DNA of 64,000 nucleotides from Hericium rajendrae (lineage: Eukaryota; Basidiomycota; Agaricomycetes; Russulales; Hericiaceae), in the NCBI GenBank assembly GCA_033439255.1, contig CM065888.1:248001-312000 (forward strand). The letters run 5' to 3'. The notes under the pieces were generated by a model. The model worked only from the letters and a program-made list of their open reading frames with translations. It searched no databases and was not told where the DNA came from. The position numbers and the translations under genes are program-made. Position 1 is the stretch's first letter; every line of letters begins with the position of its first letter. Of the stretch, positions 22,630-35,100 are shown piece after piece.

Positions 22630-25600
22630 GCCCGCATATGAGCACAGCCTGAAGGGGAAGGACCATGTATAGATTCGGACAGATGGATGTCGAGTTGGTT
22701 CATACCATGTCACCCGCGGTCCCGACCCTGACAGATCTCTGCGCCGGCCCTGCAGTCTCATCGGCATGTCAGATCCATGCACGTACGCACGCCGCGCCCC
22801 AACGTAACGGGCGAACTGAAATTTTTATTATTTCACCCTTCTATGAGGCAGAACTCCGCCGTATGTGCGATGGGCCAGCGTGATATGATGGCAACGAACA
22901 ACATACCGTCAAAAAAGAAGGGTCTCGTGGTCTCAAATGAAACCCAGTAGTGGAGGGAGAGCGGGCTAGCCAGCCACATGGAGGTGATAAATGGGTTCGA
23001 GAACATAGAGGCGCCCACCGTGTAATGTCCGAGACGCCACATACGCTTGTTTAGTCTTGAAGACAGCTCCGGTGTCTCGAACTAAACACTCAGAAGCTTG
23101 CGCGGCACAACGTTGCGGCACTTCCGCACCCTGTGAAGAATGTCGACTGTGCGTCGAGGTGAATGGAGCAGGGAAAGGCCCGAGGATCACTGACAGTTCC
23201 GTGTTCCATTCAACTCGAGGATCAGTCCAGTTCCATGATGACGAGAGAAGGAAGATGGTGGCGTCTGTGAAGCCTGTATATGTAAAAACAGTGAGTAATT
23301 TATTTGGAATTCGGCGTTTTTCTCCGTTCATTTAGAAAGGATCGCACGTCGTATACCGTATCTTCATGACAGATACATGTAGAGGGAGCACATCGTCGGC
23401 AACGGCACAGTTCGTGAGAGCCTGCAGACATGGAAGTTGGACCAAGCCCGCGTCAGACTCTTCTCTGCGATGACAAAGCCGCGAGAACGTTCAGGCGTGG
23501 GGAGTCCAGCGGATCAGGGACACTGAAGAGGATAACATCCTAGCTACAGTAAGTTAAGACCGTGATAATGCTCTTGGCGCACAAGCTCTCAGACAGAACT
23601 GACTCCAGCAGCCGGTGACGTTTCTTCTGTGCTAGCCCGTTAGAAGAGGTTAAGAAGTAAGCGACAGCACTGCCTGACAGCTAGGGACCCGATAAATTCA
23701 TGTAGGCACAGCACAGCTCCTCGCGCATCCTAGGACATGACATGCGGAGCGGAATCTTGACATCTACAACGACAGCGGAGATAAGAACGCTTGCAAGGGC
23801 GCGCAGTGGATGCTTTTCCTCGACATCCATTGAGCTCTTCCCCGCATGACAGAGCGTCCGTATTGAAGGTGGTCAACAACAAAGAGCTCCGCATAAGTAG
23901 ATGAGAACGACGCACGCACCAAAAGACGATCAATTAGAAGAATACATCACTTATATGCAAGATCGGTAGAACAGCGATGCGAGTAGAAGATGGTAAACAA
24001 GAGTACTAGTGCAGCCATGTCGGTGAGATGAGCTGACGTCGCGCAGGCACACAGTTGTCGCGGATCATTCGCGATCAACGATCAGGCAGAATCTTGACAT
24101 AGTGAACAACAATTCAGAAAGGAACACCCGAATAAGAAAGCTAAACCGAGCTACGCACGAAGAAGACGCGGGTTCAAAGGTGCGGGGATTCCGCTTCTTC
24201 CGAGGACGAGTAGGTCGCGATGCCTATGCAGGATGCAATGTCGTCAGGCATACCCTAACTCTTGCGGATTCTCGAGCTCTGCAAACACTTGCGATATGTT
24301 TCAGCGTACCAGACGACTGGCACAAGCAAACCCCGATAAGCTTCGAAACAACTACCACCATCGGAAGATAGGGTACTCACCTCTCTTCTCTGCTTCTAAA
24401 CAAGAACAGGAAAGCCTAGTCACGAACGAGCATTCGGAATGCCCACTGGGATGACAATTGCGCGAACCAAGAACCTCGGACTACCAGAAACGCAACTCGC
24501 GAATCGGGAACAGAATCCTAGCATCGACCAAAAGCCCGATGAGAACACCTAAACAAGCGAATCTTGTTGAGATTCGTACAGGAAAGACGATCACGGCAAG
24601 GCTTAGTATAGGCAATGCCTACCCAGAGGCAAGCAGCGCGAGTCGACGTCGTAGACCATGCGCAGGCCATCCCTGATCCGCGGCTCAATACTGTCATCGT
24701 CAACAAAATTCAGATGAGGATGCGTGGATATATAAGCTCGAAGGAAAGACGCACTAAGAAGCGATCAACGAGACGTGCAAGGCTTCAACACAGTGCCACT
24801 TCCTATAGCATGAGCATCGCGAAGAGCAGACAGATTGTCCTAATTGCTACAAGCTAGCACAGAGCCCCCAAGTGTGAGAATTCCAGGAAGACAGCGAGAC
24901 GAGAACCAGACATCGCAGCTCCCACACGAGACGTCGACTCGAGCATCCATAGATAAGCCTCGAACGAGCGCACGATAAGAAGCATGGCACAATGTCTTGA
25001 AGTTGCGTTCCAAACTTGCAGAGATCATCTCTCCGACAGCAGCGGCGACGCCCGCAGGGAAGAAAGCTCGACCCTGTCCATGACACCAACGCGCACCACC
25101 ACCCTACCACACCTGGCACGATCCGAACGTCCTATCGAGCCAGCGCGAAAGCCAGGACCGAAGCACCCGCAATCCTGACGGCAGACGGACGCAGCAAAGA
25201 GCAGAAGCCAGAAAGCCGAAGCGACGTCGGAAGCCCAAAGCCCGGCGGCCCCGACGCGACGCGGTCACATGATGCCGCCACTGCCCAGGTGACGCGCGCC
25301 ACTGATCTGAGACCTCCCGCCAACGGCCGCCCGTCGGAGGGTCCGTGCGCACGAGTTCGCAGCGCCTAACAGGGCAGAGGGCCACTGGTCTCGATTGGAG
25401 AACTGTTCTGCTCATATATGTACTTTATCATAGATGTAGACGCGAATCTGACTAGGGTTAGGTACGAAAAGGTGTGCATAGATGGGACGAGAGGACGAGG
25501 GTGCGCGTTGGTTTGACGGGATGGTGAAAAGAAAGAAAGAAGAGTAGAGAAAATGGTAAACAAGAGATGGCATTATAGTTATAAAGGCCAGCTGAAGACA

Positions 25601-25939
25601 AGGCAATATACAAAGTCATTCAGAAACCAATAAGAGGCGCGAAAACAAGGCAAACAGCGGAACGTGCGATAACGGCGACGGCGATGGCAGCGATGGCTAC
25701 GGCGACACAATCAAATCAAGAACACGGATACATGTAAAGTATACAGCACGGCGTCCAGGGATATAAAGGGCGTGATGACTACACGATACGATGTGGGCAC
25801 AGTGCTGGGTCCCGAGATAGACATGAACGGAGCGATAAGGGAGAGTGGGAGGCGGAGTCGATGTATCCCATATTGTACACAAAGCGGCTTTGATTCGAAT
25901 AACAATATGGGTTGCTGTATGCAGGACATGAGCTACAGG
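22630..25939. other. 3.3-kb stretch without recognised gene
   Basis: Mixed short open frames on both strands. The part from 23990 to 25370 is purine-rich on the plus strand with an Arg/Ser/Pro-rich open frame at 25016-25369, which could be the remains of an old retroelement gag region, but I find no zinc knuckle, protease, RT or integrase motif. Confidence 0.3.
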
Positions 25940-26749
25940 TCAAGCCTGTTTGCAATTGAGCGCTGCGTCAGAAGATCCGCGATAAGGGCAGAAGTCGATA
26001 ATGATTGCACGTACCGCAGCGGGCACGGCTTCTGCTGCGGCCGCTTCAGCCTCTGGCTCCTCAGCGATGGTTTCAGGCGCAATCGAAGCTGCCGCCGCCT
26101 CGGTTTTCTCGGCCTCAGCCTGATCAGTGCATGGTCAGTCGCTAGGACACGAGGCAAAGACGATAAGGACGGGCAATGTCTCACCTTCGAAGCGGGCTTT
26201 CTGGACCCTGCGCGCGACGCAGGCTTGCTTGTCTTCGATGCGGGCTTGGCAGATCCAGCGCGCGAAGCGGGTTTAGAGGCAGCTTTGGAAGGGGGCTTGG
26301 ATGCTGCCTTGGACGGCGGCTTTGAAGCCTTCGAGGCAGGCTTGGAGGCCGGCTTCGCCTTGGAGTCAGGCTTTCCCTGCAATTAATCCATCATGAGCGA
26401 CGATCAGACATAGCATACACAAAACAGCGACCTTCTTAGCAGGCGGTGCGGCCTCCTCCTCAACGACGCCATTGGCCTCAGCGGGTTCGGCCGCCTCCGC
26501 CGCCGGTTCCTTATCCTCAGCATCCTTCTCCGCCGCCGTCCGCTTCTTGCCCCGCCCAGACTTGGGCTTCTGAGCTTCAGCAGGCTTTTCCTCTTCGTCG
26601 CCGGCCTCGGCCGCAGGCTCCTTAGCTTTCTTCGCGCGGGGCTTCGCGGCGGGCTTCTTCGCGGGCGGGGCCTCGGCCTTGGGCTGGTCCTTGATACGCG
26701 AAGAACGGCGCGGGGCAGCGGAAGTTTCGGTAGCGGCTTTGCGCGGCAT
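25940..26749 (-). CDS. lysine/alanine-rich, histone H1-like AT-hook protein
   Basis: Four exons, all phase 0: 26432-26749, 26185-26376, 26015-26119 and a two-codon last exon at 25940-25945 (Ala-stop), giving about 206 residues. Exon 1 starts MPRKAATETSAAPRRSSRIK, is Lys/Ala/Pro/Glu-rich and has an AT-hook-like KSGRGKKR. Exon 2 is made of repeated KPxSKAxS / KPASRAG units, like the tail of a linker histone. Exon 3 is an acidic Glu/Ala segment (ETIAEEPEAEAAAAEAVPAA). There is no globular winged-helix domain. Composition predicts a nuclear, DNA- or chromatin-binding protein. Known H1 proteins have a GH1 domain, so this is better called H1-tail-like than H1. Confidence 0.72.
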
Positions 26750-29700
26750 GCTGGATACTAGTCGGGGAATGGGAAGGGGATGGAGGCAAGGAGCAAGAGG
26801 CAGTTTTGTGGAACCTTGTTTGCGCGGAAGCCTGAACCTTGTCTAGGATGATCAACAGACATAGTGCACGTGATCTACACGCGTAGCGCGTCGTGCTCAG
26901 GTGCCCTGGTGTGACTGTGGCGTGACGGACGGTAACGGGCGACATTGAGGATGTTTTTTTTTAGTTGAGGAATTCCTTGTCTTCTCGGAGATCCGTAACA
27001 GAGCGTGAAGAAGTTCATACTTAAGGCCTGAGGCCTTCACTTCCCCGAACGCAGGCGATGTGGTACGCACAATTTTGTCACAGTACCGTGAAGTCCTTAT
27101 GGACGCGTCGTTCCCCGCGCGTCTTTGATAGTAACGGATTGACGGTGGTAGGCACGTATCGCGGCCTGACTGCTGCATGGCGATATTAAAATGCGTATTA
27201 GGTCTGAATATGACTTGTAGCCGCAGATTTTGCGTTTGAGGCTTTCCACTTCAACGAAAAGGGTGACCTCTCTGAATGCGATGAAGGCAAGAGGACGGCT
27301 CGAAGGGTATGCAGCGGCATGAGCAACTGTGACATAACCTCCATGGAATTCAGAAGGAGGGCAGGGTCGAGATTGCCCAGCTCTGCAGAGGCTCTGCACA
27401 GCCTGGCAGACGCGCGCCTTGCCGCCCAAGATCTGGCATATCTATGCGGTCTTGATTTCGCCGCTGGATTGTCGATCCCAGCCAAAACAAATTCTGTCAA
27501 GCGCTATCCACCACATTTTTCCGTTCGCAAGGCTGGTGGATGAACTTCCAAACGATAAATAGTCAGCAGCCTGATTTCATCGATCCTCTTCTCTGCCGAT
27601 GAGCGCTTGCAAATATTGACAGGTTTGTTACAGCGTCTTCGGAGGCACACTCTGCAGAAGCTAATAACACGGTAGCCGCTCTGATTTTTTAAATGATATC
27701 AGGGTGTTGAGCCTCTGCTACGCATATCGAAGATTCGAAGTCAGCCTGGGACATACATAATCGCCATTTGTACCAAAAGTGCGAGAGGCTCGGCCAGGGG
27801 AGTCGGCCTTCGATAGCAGCGTGCAAATCCGCGAGCCCGACTATCCGTAACAGGGAAGTTCAAACATGTTGGCCAGCCTTTCGATCATCATCACTGTGCC
27901 GCCTCGTTCAAGGGCCACATGTTTCCTGGGTGCCGTCCCTTCTTGTTTCGAAGAGATTTGCAACCTGCTTACCGCACGCAGTAGATTGTACTGGGAGCTT
28001 GTTCTGTTTAGAGGAAAGATCTTACGGATCGTGCGGCGTTCTCACCTAATGGAGTTTCATGCGCTTGATCGAAACCACCACGCATACACCAAAATCGCCT
28101 TATCTGTGGCCCTAAAATCGCAGGACTAACATGGCTCGCTCATTTTATTTGAGCCATATAGAATATTCGCCGGTTTGGGAGACTTATATAGCTTTCCTGT
28201 CGTATGAGTTGTAAAATGATGTTAAAAAAAAATAGCAGCTGTACCATGGGCGACCGCAAGCCACGTATGCAAGGCCATGCGATGCGAATTGTGTCTGACT
28301 TATCGTGGGTTAGTGCGTGCGACTGGAGCACTGGAGCACTGGAGCATTGGACGGGAGCTGACGCCGATGACGCGAGCCCTCCAAGACTGTCCGACATCGG
28401 CAGAGTTATTGACAGCTGGGCCCCGGGGAAAAGTCTCGGACGCCCTATTCAGAAAACTCTCAAGCTCGATATATCGCCAATGACGCCAATGAGAAAGTCG
28501 GGTCTTCCCGCTCCGAATACGAAGGCTGAGGAATGGAGAGGGTCTGGCGCTGGTGGATCATCAAACACCGCCGAGGGGGGACTCATCCGGCGGAAATATT
28601 TATGGTTCCCGGATGGATTATCGTCTGAGATTTGGGATTCTAGGATGTCAGAGTTGGTCTAGATCAGTGCTGGTGTAGCTCGGACTTTGTGGGTAACACG
28701 CACACATGCTTCGAAGATTTGTTTATCGAGTGCGGTGATCGCGCCGGGAGACATAATAATGGCCTGACGGTAAAATTAGGAGTGTAAAGCCGGTGAAACA
28801 ATCATGAAGTACTGGAAAACGATGCCTGTGTGATTCTAGAGTCGCAATAGGGATCCCAAGAGACGCTCGAACGACTCTGGCGCCGAAAATAGTCCCAACG
28901 ATCATGTTGTCGAAGAGACAATGGAGTCAAACGGTTGTGGATTCAAAACCGAAGCGCCGACGCCCAAAGAAGTCGGCAGGACAACGGAGAGACGCGCATG
29001 AGTTGGCTTCATGTGAAGTACGATGGATTGCTGCCGTTGAATTGACGTATAGATTCGGGATCCGCCTGCTCGGCACATTACTGCGGCGGATGCCCTCCGG
29101 ACGCGCAGCGCAGACCATCAATGTAGTACAGATGAAACCCTCCAGAGGATAAGGACAGCCATATTGCAGCCATGTGTAGCTTAACACACGTGGGGAAGCA
29201 GAATAAACTGGGAAGACCGCCTGTGGCGGCTGGAAGAAGCCCCGAAGGCAACGCCGAAGACCGTAAAATCCGTGTTGCATGAAACGAGCACCGGAGGCAC
29301 ACAGCAAAAATCAAACATAACCAAGGACAGGCTTGACAGAGAGGCGCTCGGGTTGTGCTCGCATGTCAGAGAAGGACGGCACGGCTGAGTGGCGAGGTTC
29401 GACACTATGCATAGGAACATCCCGAGGAGCGAAGAATATGGCTCGCTCGTGCGATAGTAGGAAGCTGTACATAATTGAATGATCGTGAGTAGAGTCAGAA
29501 CAAATACTATGACGTTCGCGTCTCCGGTGCTTACCGTGCCGCAGACGAAATCGTACAATTAGTTCCAAGAAAATATTTGGATCTGAGGAGACCTCGATGG
29601 CTGCCTTTGAAGTCAAGGAGATATTCAAGGAGTAATACGGGAGCTTGAAAGGCCATCGAATCCTGAGCACTGTCAGGCACACACCTAATTCTATACTCGA

Positions 29701-30868
29701 AACTCACCGACCGATGACCGACACATGGGAAATCCTGTGTCGGCGACGCCACTGGCTGCTGCGAACACAACCACATGCTTTTTCTACAGGTGATTCATTT
29801 TGGTATAGCAGCAGTCTGGAAGCTTGCCTGCAGGTGAACCGGATACATCGCCTTCAGTACAGAAAAGGAAGGTACGCCAAAGAAGCCGCACCTGCACCGG
29901 ATGCTGGGAATCTCGCTGAGTCTCGTTCATCACGGTCATGGATGAAGAGCGTGATGACAGTGTATCTCGTCGGTCTCGCCGATGGTAACGTTCCGCTGTG
30001 AGAGTCGGAAGGTAGCAGTTTGACAGCGGCGCGCATCTATTTCCGCCGGCTGTCTAGTTGACAGATCGTTGAACTATCGATTGCATCCGTGAAGCTTTCC
30101 AGACGTAACTCCCTAAAGAAAGGCCATGATGGCAAGATGAGTCGTCCAATGACCAGGGTCCGTTAGGCGTACGTCGTTGTATAGCACCGGTCCTGCCGAA
30201 AGGATGAGTCGAATATCAGGGCAAATCCGCGATAAAGCTCGAACGAAGAAGGATGAAAGCTGTGTTCAGGTCGGGCACGTGGCCTGACTCCGTAGGCGCG
30301 CGACGTTCTTTCTTTCCAAACCAGACCAACCTTCACAGCAAAGCAATTATCTTCCGGCATTTTCTTCTGCTGCCCTGCACTACAACGCTGCGACTAAGAC
30401 AATTCTGCAGGCATGTATGTCTCATGGTTAACACCGGCTGATCACTGTCCAGCGAGGAGAGTCCACGGAGTGTGGGCATCTGTAACAGAATTAACCGTGA
30501 TGGCGACTTGCCCCGGACTGACAATACGGGACGTAGGACTTCCGAGTAGCAAATATACATCGCGCTTCGGAGCCAGAGAGCTATTTACTACCGGAAAGTT
30601 ACGACCGAGCGTCAATTGGGCAGCCTTCCTCTTTTGTCCCCCCGAGCACGCATGCTGTACAGCCTGGAATTTGGATCCTAGCCTTTCAACCGCGGAGTCA
30701 TTGTCGTTCTCGGCAGAGAGGACTACTCCCTGATCGCTCGGATTATTCTGCTCGTTTGATGCGGACGGAGTTCATGGTTGTGTCGTATCAGGACTGACTT
30801 GGCCACGCCAGATGAGATAATGCTACTTAAGGAGGGCTAGTTGTCATCTGGCTGGCAACGTCATCAGC
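26750..30868. other. 4.1-kb stretch without recognised gene
   Basis: The longest gene-free stretch outside the elements. Open frames at 28204-28662 (+), 29311-29682 (-) and 30413-30733 (+) lack motifs and splice context. A three-fold 8-nt repeat lies at 28322-28345. Could hold lncRNA or decayed transposons; nothing supports either directly. Confidence 0.3.
28322..28345. repeat. 8-nt microsatellite, three units
   Basis: ACTGGAGC repeated three times, followed by a diverged unit. Confidence 0.8.
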
Positions 30869-31679
30869 ATGGCTCCTCCTTGTATCACTCTCTACGACGT
30901 CCCTTCTGGCATGCCAGAGCCATGGGCCCCTAATATCTGGCGTATTCGGCGAGTGTGCTTGCATATATCGGAAAATGCTCTCTGACTCTGTTTGTGTTCA
31001 CAGATTCATCCTAAATTATAAGCGACTGCCATATCGCACTGTCTGGATCGACTTCAACAACGTCGAACAGACCCTCCGCTCCATCAACTCGCCCCCTGCA
31101 TCTGTGGGTCGGGATGGACGTCCTGTCTACACCTTGCCGGTCATATCGGACCCCCAGCGCGGCGGACACCCCGTAGTACTCGCCAACGCCAACACCATCG
31201 CCGAGTATCTGGAGGTCACATATCCCGCACGCCCAGTGTTTCCGGAGGGCTCGCGCGCGCTGGAAGTGATCTTCGTCCACTACCTGAACGACGTGGTCGT
31301 GAAGCCGCTCCTGCCCATCATGGTGCCGCTGAGCCACATGCGCCTCCCCGAGCGCACGCAGGCGCACTTCCGCGCCGGGTCGCAGGCTGGGATGCCTGGA
31401 TACCTTGCGCCCGGGCCCCAGCGGGAGCAGGCCTGGATGGCGGTCAAGGAGAAGTTCGACTTCCTGGCAACGCTGCTCGACAAGAACACCATACCGGATG
31501 GCGATGGCATCGTAGCGATGGGGCGCGAGCTCTCCTACGCCGATTTCGCCATGTGCTCGGTCCTCATCTGGGTCGAGCGGGTTGCGCCCCACGACGGGTG
31601 GGCACGGATGAGACAGTGGGCAGGGGGTCGGTGGGTGCGGCTGTACGAGCGATGCCGCGAGTACATGGACACACTGTGA
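30869..31679 (+). CDS. glutathione S-transferase, basidiomycete FuA/etherase-like
   Basis: ATG at 30869: MAPPCITLYDVPSGMPEPWA-PNIWRIR, then an intron at 30949-31003 that is only in frame if its donor is GC (GCGAGT) paired with CAG. The joined sequence W-R-I-R-F-I-L-N-Y-K gives the thioredoxin-like N-domain (RLPYRTVWIDFNNVEQTL, TLPVISDPQRGGHPVVLANA, IAEYLE). The C-terminal helical domain runs to ELSYADFAMCSVLIWVERV and the stop at 31677-31679, about 250 residues in total. The PWAPNIW active-site region and the YRTVWIDF motif place it with fungal GSTs related to bacterial beta-etherases (GSTFuA), expanded in wood-decay fungi and linked to detoxification of lignin- or wood-derived phenolics. Cytosolic. 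Reading frame intact. Confidence 0.85.
30949..31003 (+). other. GC-AG intron of the GST gene
   Basis: Using the nearby GT (30953) leads to a stop directly after the acceptor, whereas splitting at G|GCGAGT and CAG|ATTC keeps the conserved GST sequence open. GC donors with an otherwise strong consensus make up about 1% of fungal introns. Confidence 0.7.
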
Positions 31680-32145
31680 TTTCGCGTTTGATTGCTGCGG
31701 CTGATTGGGCGGGACCCTTCGACCGCTATCGCCTTCTTGCACCTACAGTATAACATACGGATCCCGACAATTGTAGCTGTCCTCGTAAAAGAGGAAGCGC
31801 CTCTTCTTAACGGCCCTGGACTGACCGTATTTATAGTGATCACTTGCCTTACTTATCCCCGTTCAGTGTTATTTATTTGTTACTATACCGCTCCTGCTAA
31901 ATAATGTTCATAATTTATCGGCGAGAACGTCGACATGTTTTCGCGATCCTTTTCACGCCTGAACATTTATCTCGATGAGGGAGCATCCACCACTGCGCAC
32001 CCCCTGGAGATAGCATGTAACATGCATCGTTTGAGAGCCTCGTCGTCAATCTACCCAAGACCGCAGTCGAAATGGAGGCTCGGGCGGCTGCACAGTGCCA
32101 GCCAAGCCCTGCCAAGCCCGATGTGGCCGGCCGGGCCGGATCTGA
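31680..32145. other. intergenic, possible 5' exon of the LRR gene
   Basis: An ATG at 32072 opens a plausible frame (MEARAAAQCQPSPAKPDVAG) that stops at 32147, one base out of phase with the LRR protein start at 32146. The true N-terminus of that gene may therefore lie here if one base is missing or an intron was missed. Confidence 0.3.
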
Positions 32146-35100
32146 ATGAGAGGGCCGGCGGTTGCCGAGGGTGCCGACGAGGAGGGTATCGAGGCTTGTG
32201 CCAGTGCTGAGAGCGTCGCGTCCATGGCATCTCCAAGCCCTACGTCCTCCTATGCACCCTCATCTTCTGCAGTGACCATACCAACGCCAGGAAAATCAAT
32301 ATTGAAACGACCCCCACCGCAGCAGCAGTCGTTTCTTTCCCGGATCTCCAAGTTTCTTCCGACCCAAGCGTCATCACCAGCCACTGCAGAGGATGAGAGC
32401 AGAGCGCTGAAGAGAGCGCATTTTATTCTGCCAGAAATCGCGACAGTTTATCCGTTCTCGTCAGCGAATCCCCCATCGACGCCCGCGCTTAAAGAGGAGA
32501 AGAAGTCAATTGAGCAGCGGGAGGCAGAGAGGAGACGGAAGATCGTACGAGGCAACTCATCAGGGCCAGAAGACATCGAAGAGTGGTGGACGCTAGAGAA
32601 AGTCGAGTCTTTCTACCGGGAGTGTTGTGCTAGCAGAGACGATACCCCTCGGCCAGAGATATCTGCAGCTTTGAAGGTGCGCCGAACCGTCTGATCACAG
32701 ACATGGATCATTGATCTTCCTGAACCGCGCATTTCTCTACCCTATACTATGGCTGCTCTTCTTCAAAATTTTACCATGACACCAGAGTGCTTCGTCTACA
32801 AATCCTCGCACCATCGATTTCTCTGGAGTGCAACTGACGCCGCTGACCGCTGCCACCCTTGCTGATGTTTTTACCATTGAGTGGGGTCTTCGCAGGCTGA
32901 CGTTTCGAGAATGCGAACTGGACGAACGAGTGAATAAGCTGTCTACTTTGCTTCTAATTCTCCGATTCTGAACGACCGCAGATACTAAAACCCATACTTC
33001 ACGCGCTCCTTATCCCTGGATCCCTCACGTTCCTTTCCGTCGCATCCAATCGTCGTCTCAAAACAGCTGCATTTCGACTCGTTGGAGCTTTTGTAGCGCA
33101 AGTAAGTCATTCTGTTACAAGGGCGTTGATCAGCTTCTTATGTACAACAGGCCAAGAATTTGCAATTTCTTGACTTGTCGCAAAATGTTTTGGACAAGAA
33201 GTCCATCGAGTACATTGCCGTGGCTCTGGCACAACCGCCAGAGCAGGGACTCGCGTCGCTTAAACTCGACGACTGTTCGTTGAAAGCGCAGTCCCTCGAT
33301 GCCCTTGGTAAGCCGCTCGCTGTGCCCCCCAGTCCACCAATTTCTAACCGATGTTTACAGCCCATGCAGTACGCGTGTCATCCCTGCGCAACATCTCCCT
33401 CCGACATAATCGAATCAACGCGACTGGAGCCGTTGCTATTGCTCTGATGATTAGAGACTACCCGGACGTAATTCCCGGTGGAACCCCAACCTCTTCCGCA
33501 CCATCGACACCGCCCATGTCCCCTCCTCCTGGCGCCTCCCCTCTTCCTTACATACAATCCCTTTCAGCCGCCGCCTCGCCCGTGTCACCTGTGGCAACAA
33601 ATCCGCGCTTAGGTCCACTCGCCCCGCCGCCTCGACACCCCACCACTGCTCCCCAGACAACCTATACCCCCTACATCCCCCGCTCGAAACGCACGGCTGC
33701 CGCTGCGAGCGTCAACGCTACTGCGAATCCGCTGTCTCCTTCAGGCCAACAAATACCAGTGATCACGTCCTCGGCGCAGGGCGGCATCACGATGCGGCAT
33801 CCTGTGCCCGCTGCAGCACCGTCGGGTGCGCACGCTTCCGGCGGATTCCAAGACCATGGGCCAAGCGCTGCGCTCTTGGATAAGGTTCGGGCGCTGGACT
33901 CGCTGCCGCGGGTGGGTGCCCTGAGGACGCTGGATCTGCGAGGCAATGATATCCGTGTAGGTTTCTTGCAATATCGGCAGTTTGTGTTGAATTAAAGCGC
34001 CGTTTTACAGGGAGGGATCACATATATTGCGCAAGTGCTCAAGCGAAATCGAACGCTCAAGGTACTAAATTTGAGCGAGAATAAGCTCGACATGCATGCG
34101 CTTGTTGCCATCGCTGAGGCTTTGGTAAGTCTACTTTCTTACATTTCAAGACGCGCGACTTATGCTCTCGCAGAAATATAACTCTTGCCTTGAAACTCTA
34201 GACCTGAGCAAGAATCCTTGCTGTGGTCCCGGTTTCGATGGTGTACGTGCCTTTCATTATATAAATATCCGATTCTCATTCTATTTACGTCATATCAGGT
34301 TCAATCTCTGCGAACAGCGTTCACACTCAATACCGCGCTCAAACGCCTATTTTTGTCTTCTACTAACATGACGTCGGCCGGGGCAATCGCGCTTGCCGAA
34401 TTTCTTCCGGAGTCTACTTCGCTTCTGCATCTCGATCTGACCATGAATAAACTTGATCTCGCGGGCGTCATGGCCCTAAGCTCCGGGCTGAAGGCGAACC
34501 ACGTCATGCGCTGTCTAGATCTGGACATCCCTCCTGGCAACGAGGAGATGGCCAAGTATGTATCCCAGCTCGCCCGAACCCATACCAATCCGCTGACGAG
34601 TCTCATATAGGATGTGTCGCGACATTCTGAACACGTGCGTGCGCAACACGGAAGAGGCAGAGGTGGCCGCGAACGGTGCGAACGGGCGCGGGCAGGGCAA
34701 GGGCGTGTGGGGCATGCTCGAGGAGAGCGAGCTCGCGCGGTCCATCCGCAAGGACGACGCGAAGAAGGTCGAGTCCCGCAGTCCCCCCTCCCCCACCCGC
34801 ACGCGTGTTCTCACAGGCCCAGCACCACAGACCGAGAGCGACCTGCTCGCGCAGGCGCGGGCGCTGCGCGGCGAGTGCGAGGCGTTCCTCGCGCGGGCGC
34901 TGAGCTTTGCGGAGTCAGACCCGGACCTCGTGAAGCGCGCGCGGGCGCTGCTGCCGCCGCTCGCGGAGGCGGTACACGCTGCTAGCGAGCCGGAGCGGCT
35001 GCATGATCTGTTGGAGCTCAATGACTACCTGAGGACTGTGGTGGCGCAGGCGACGACGCGGCCGCAGATCAAACTGCAGGGGCTCGGGCTCGATCTTGTC

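Noticed and set aside
24000-25370. Possible retroelement gag remains
   Set aside because: Purine-rich, Arg/Ser-rich translation, but no zinc knuckle, protease, RT or integrase motif, and no terminal repeats found.
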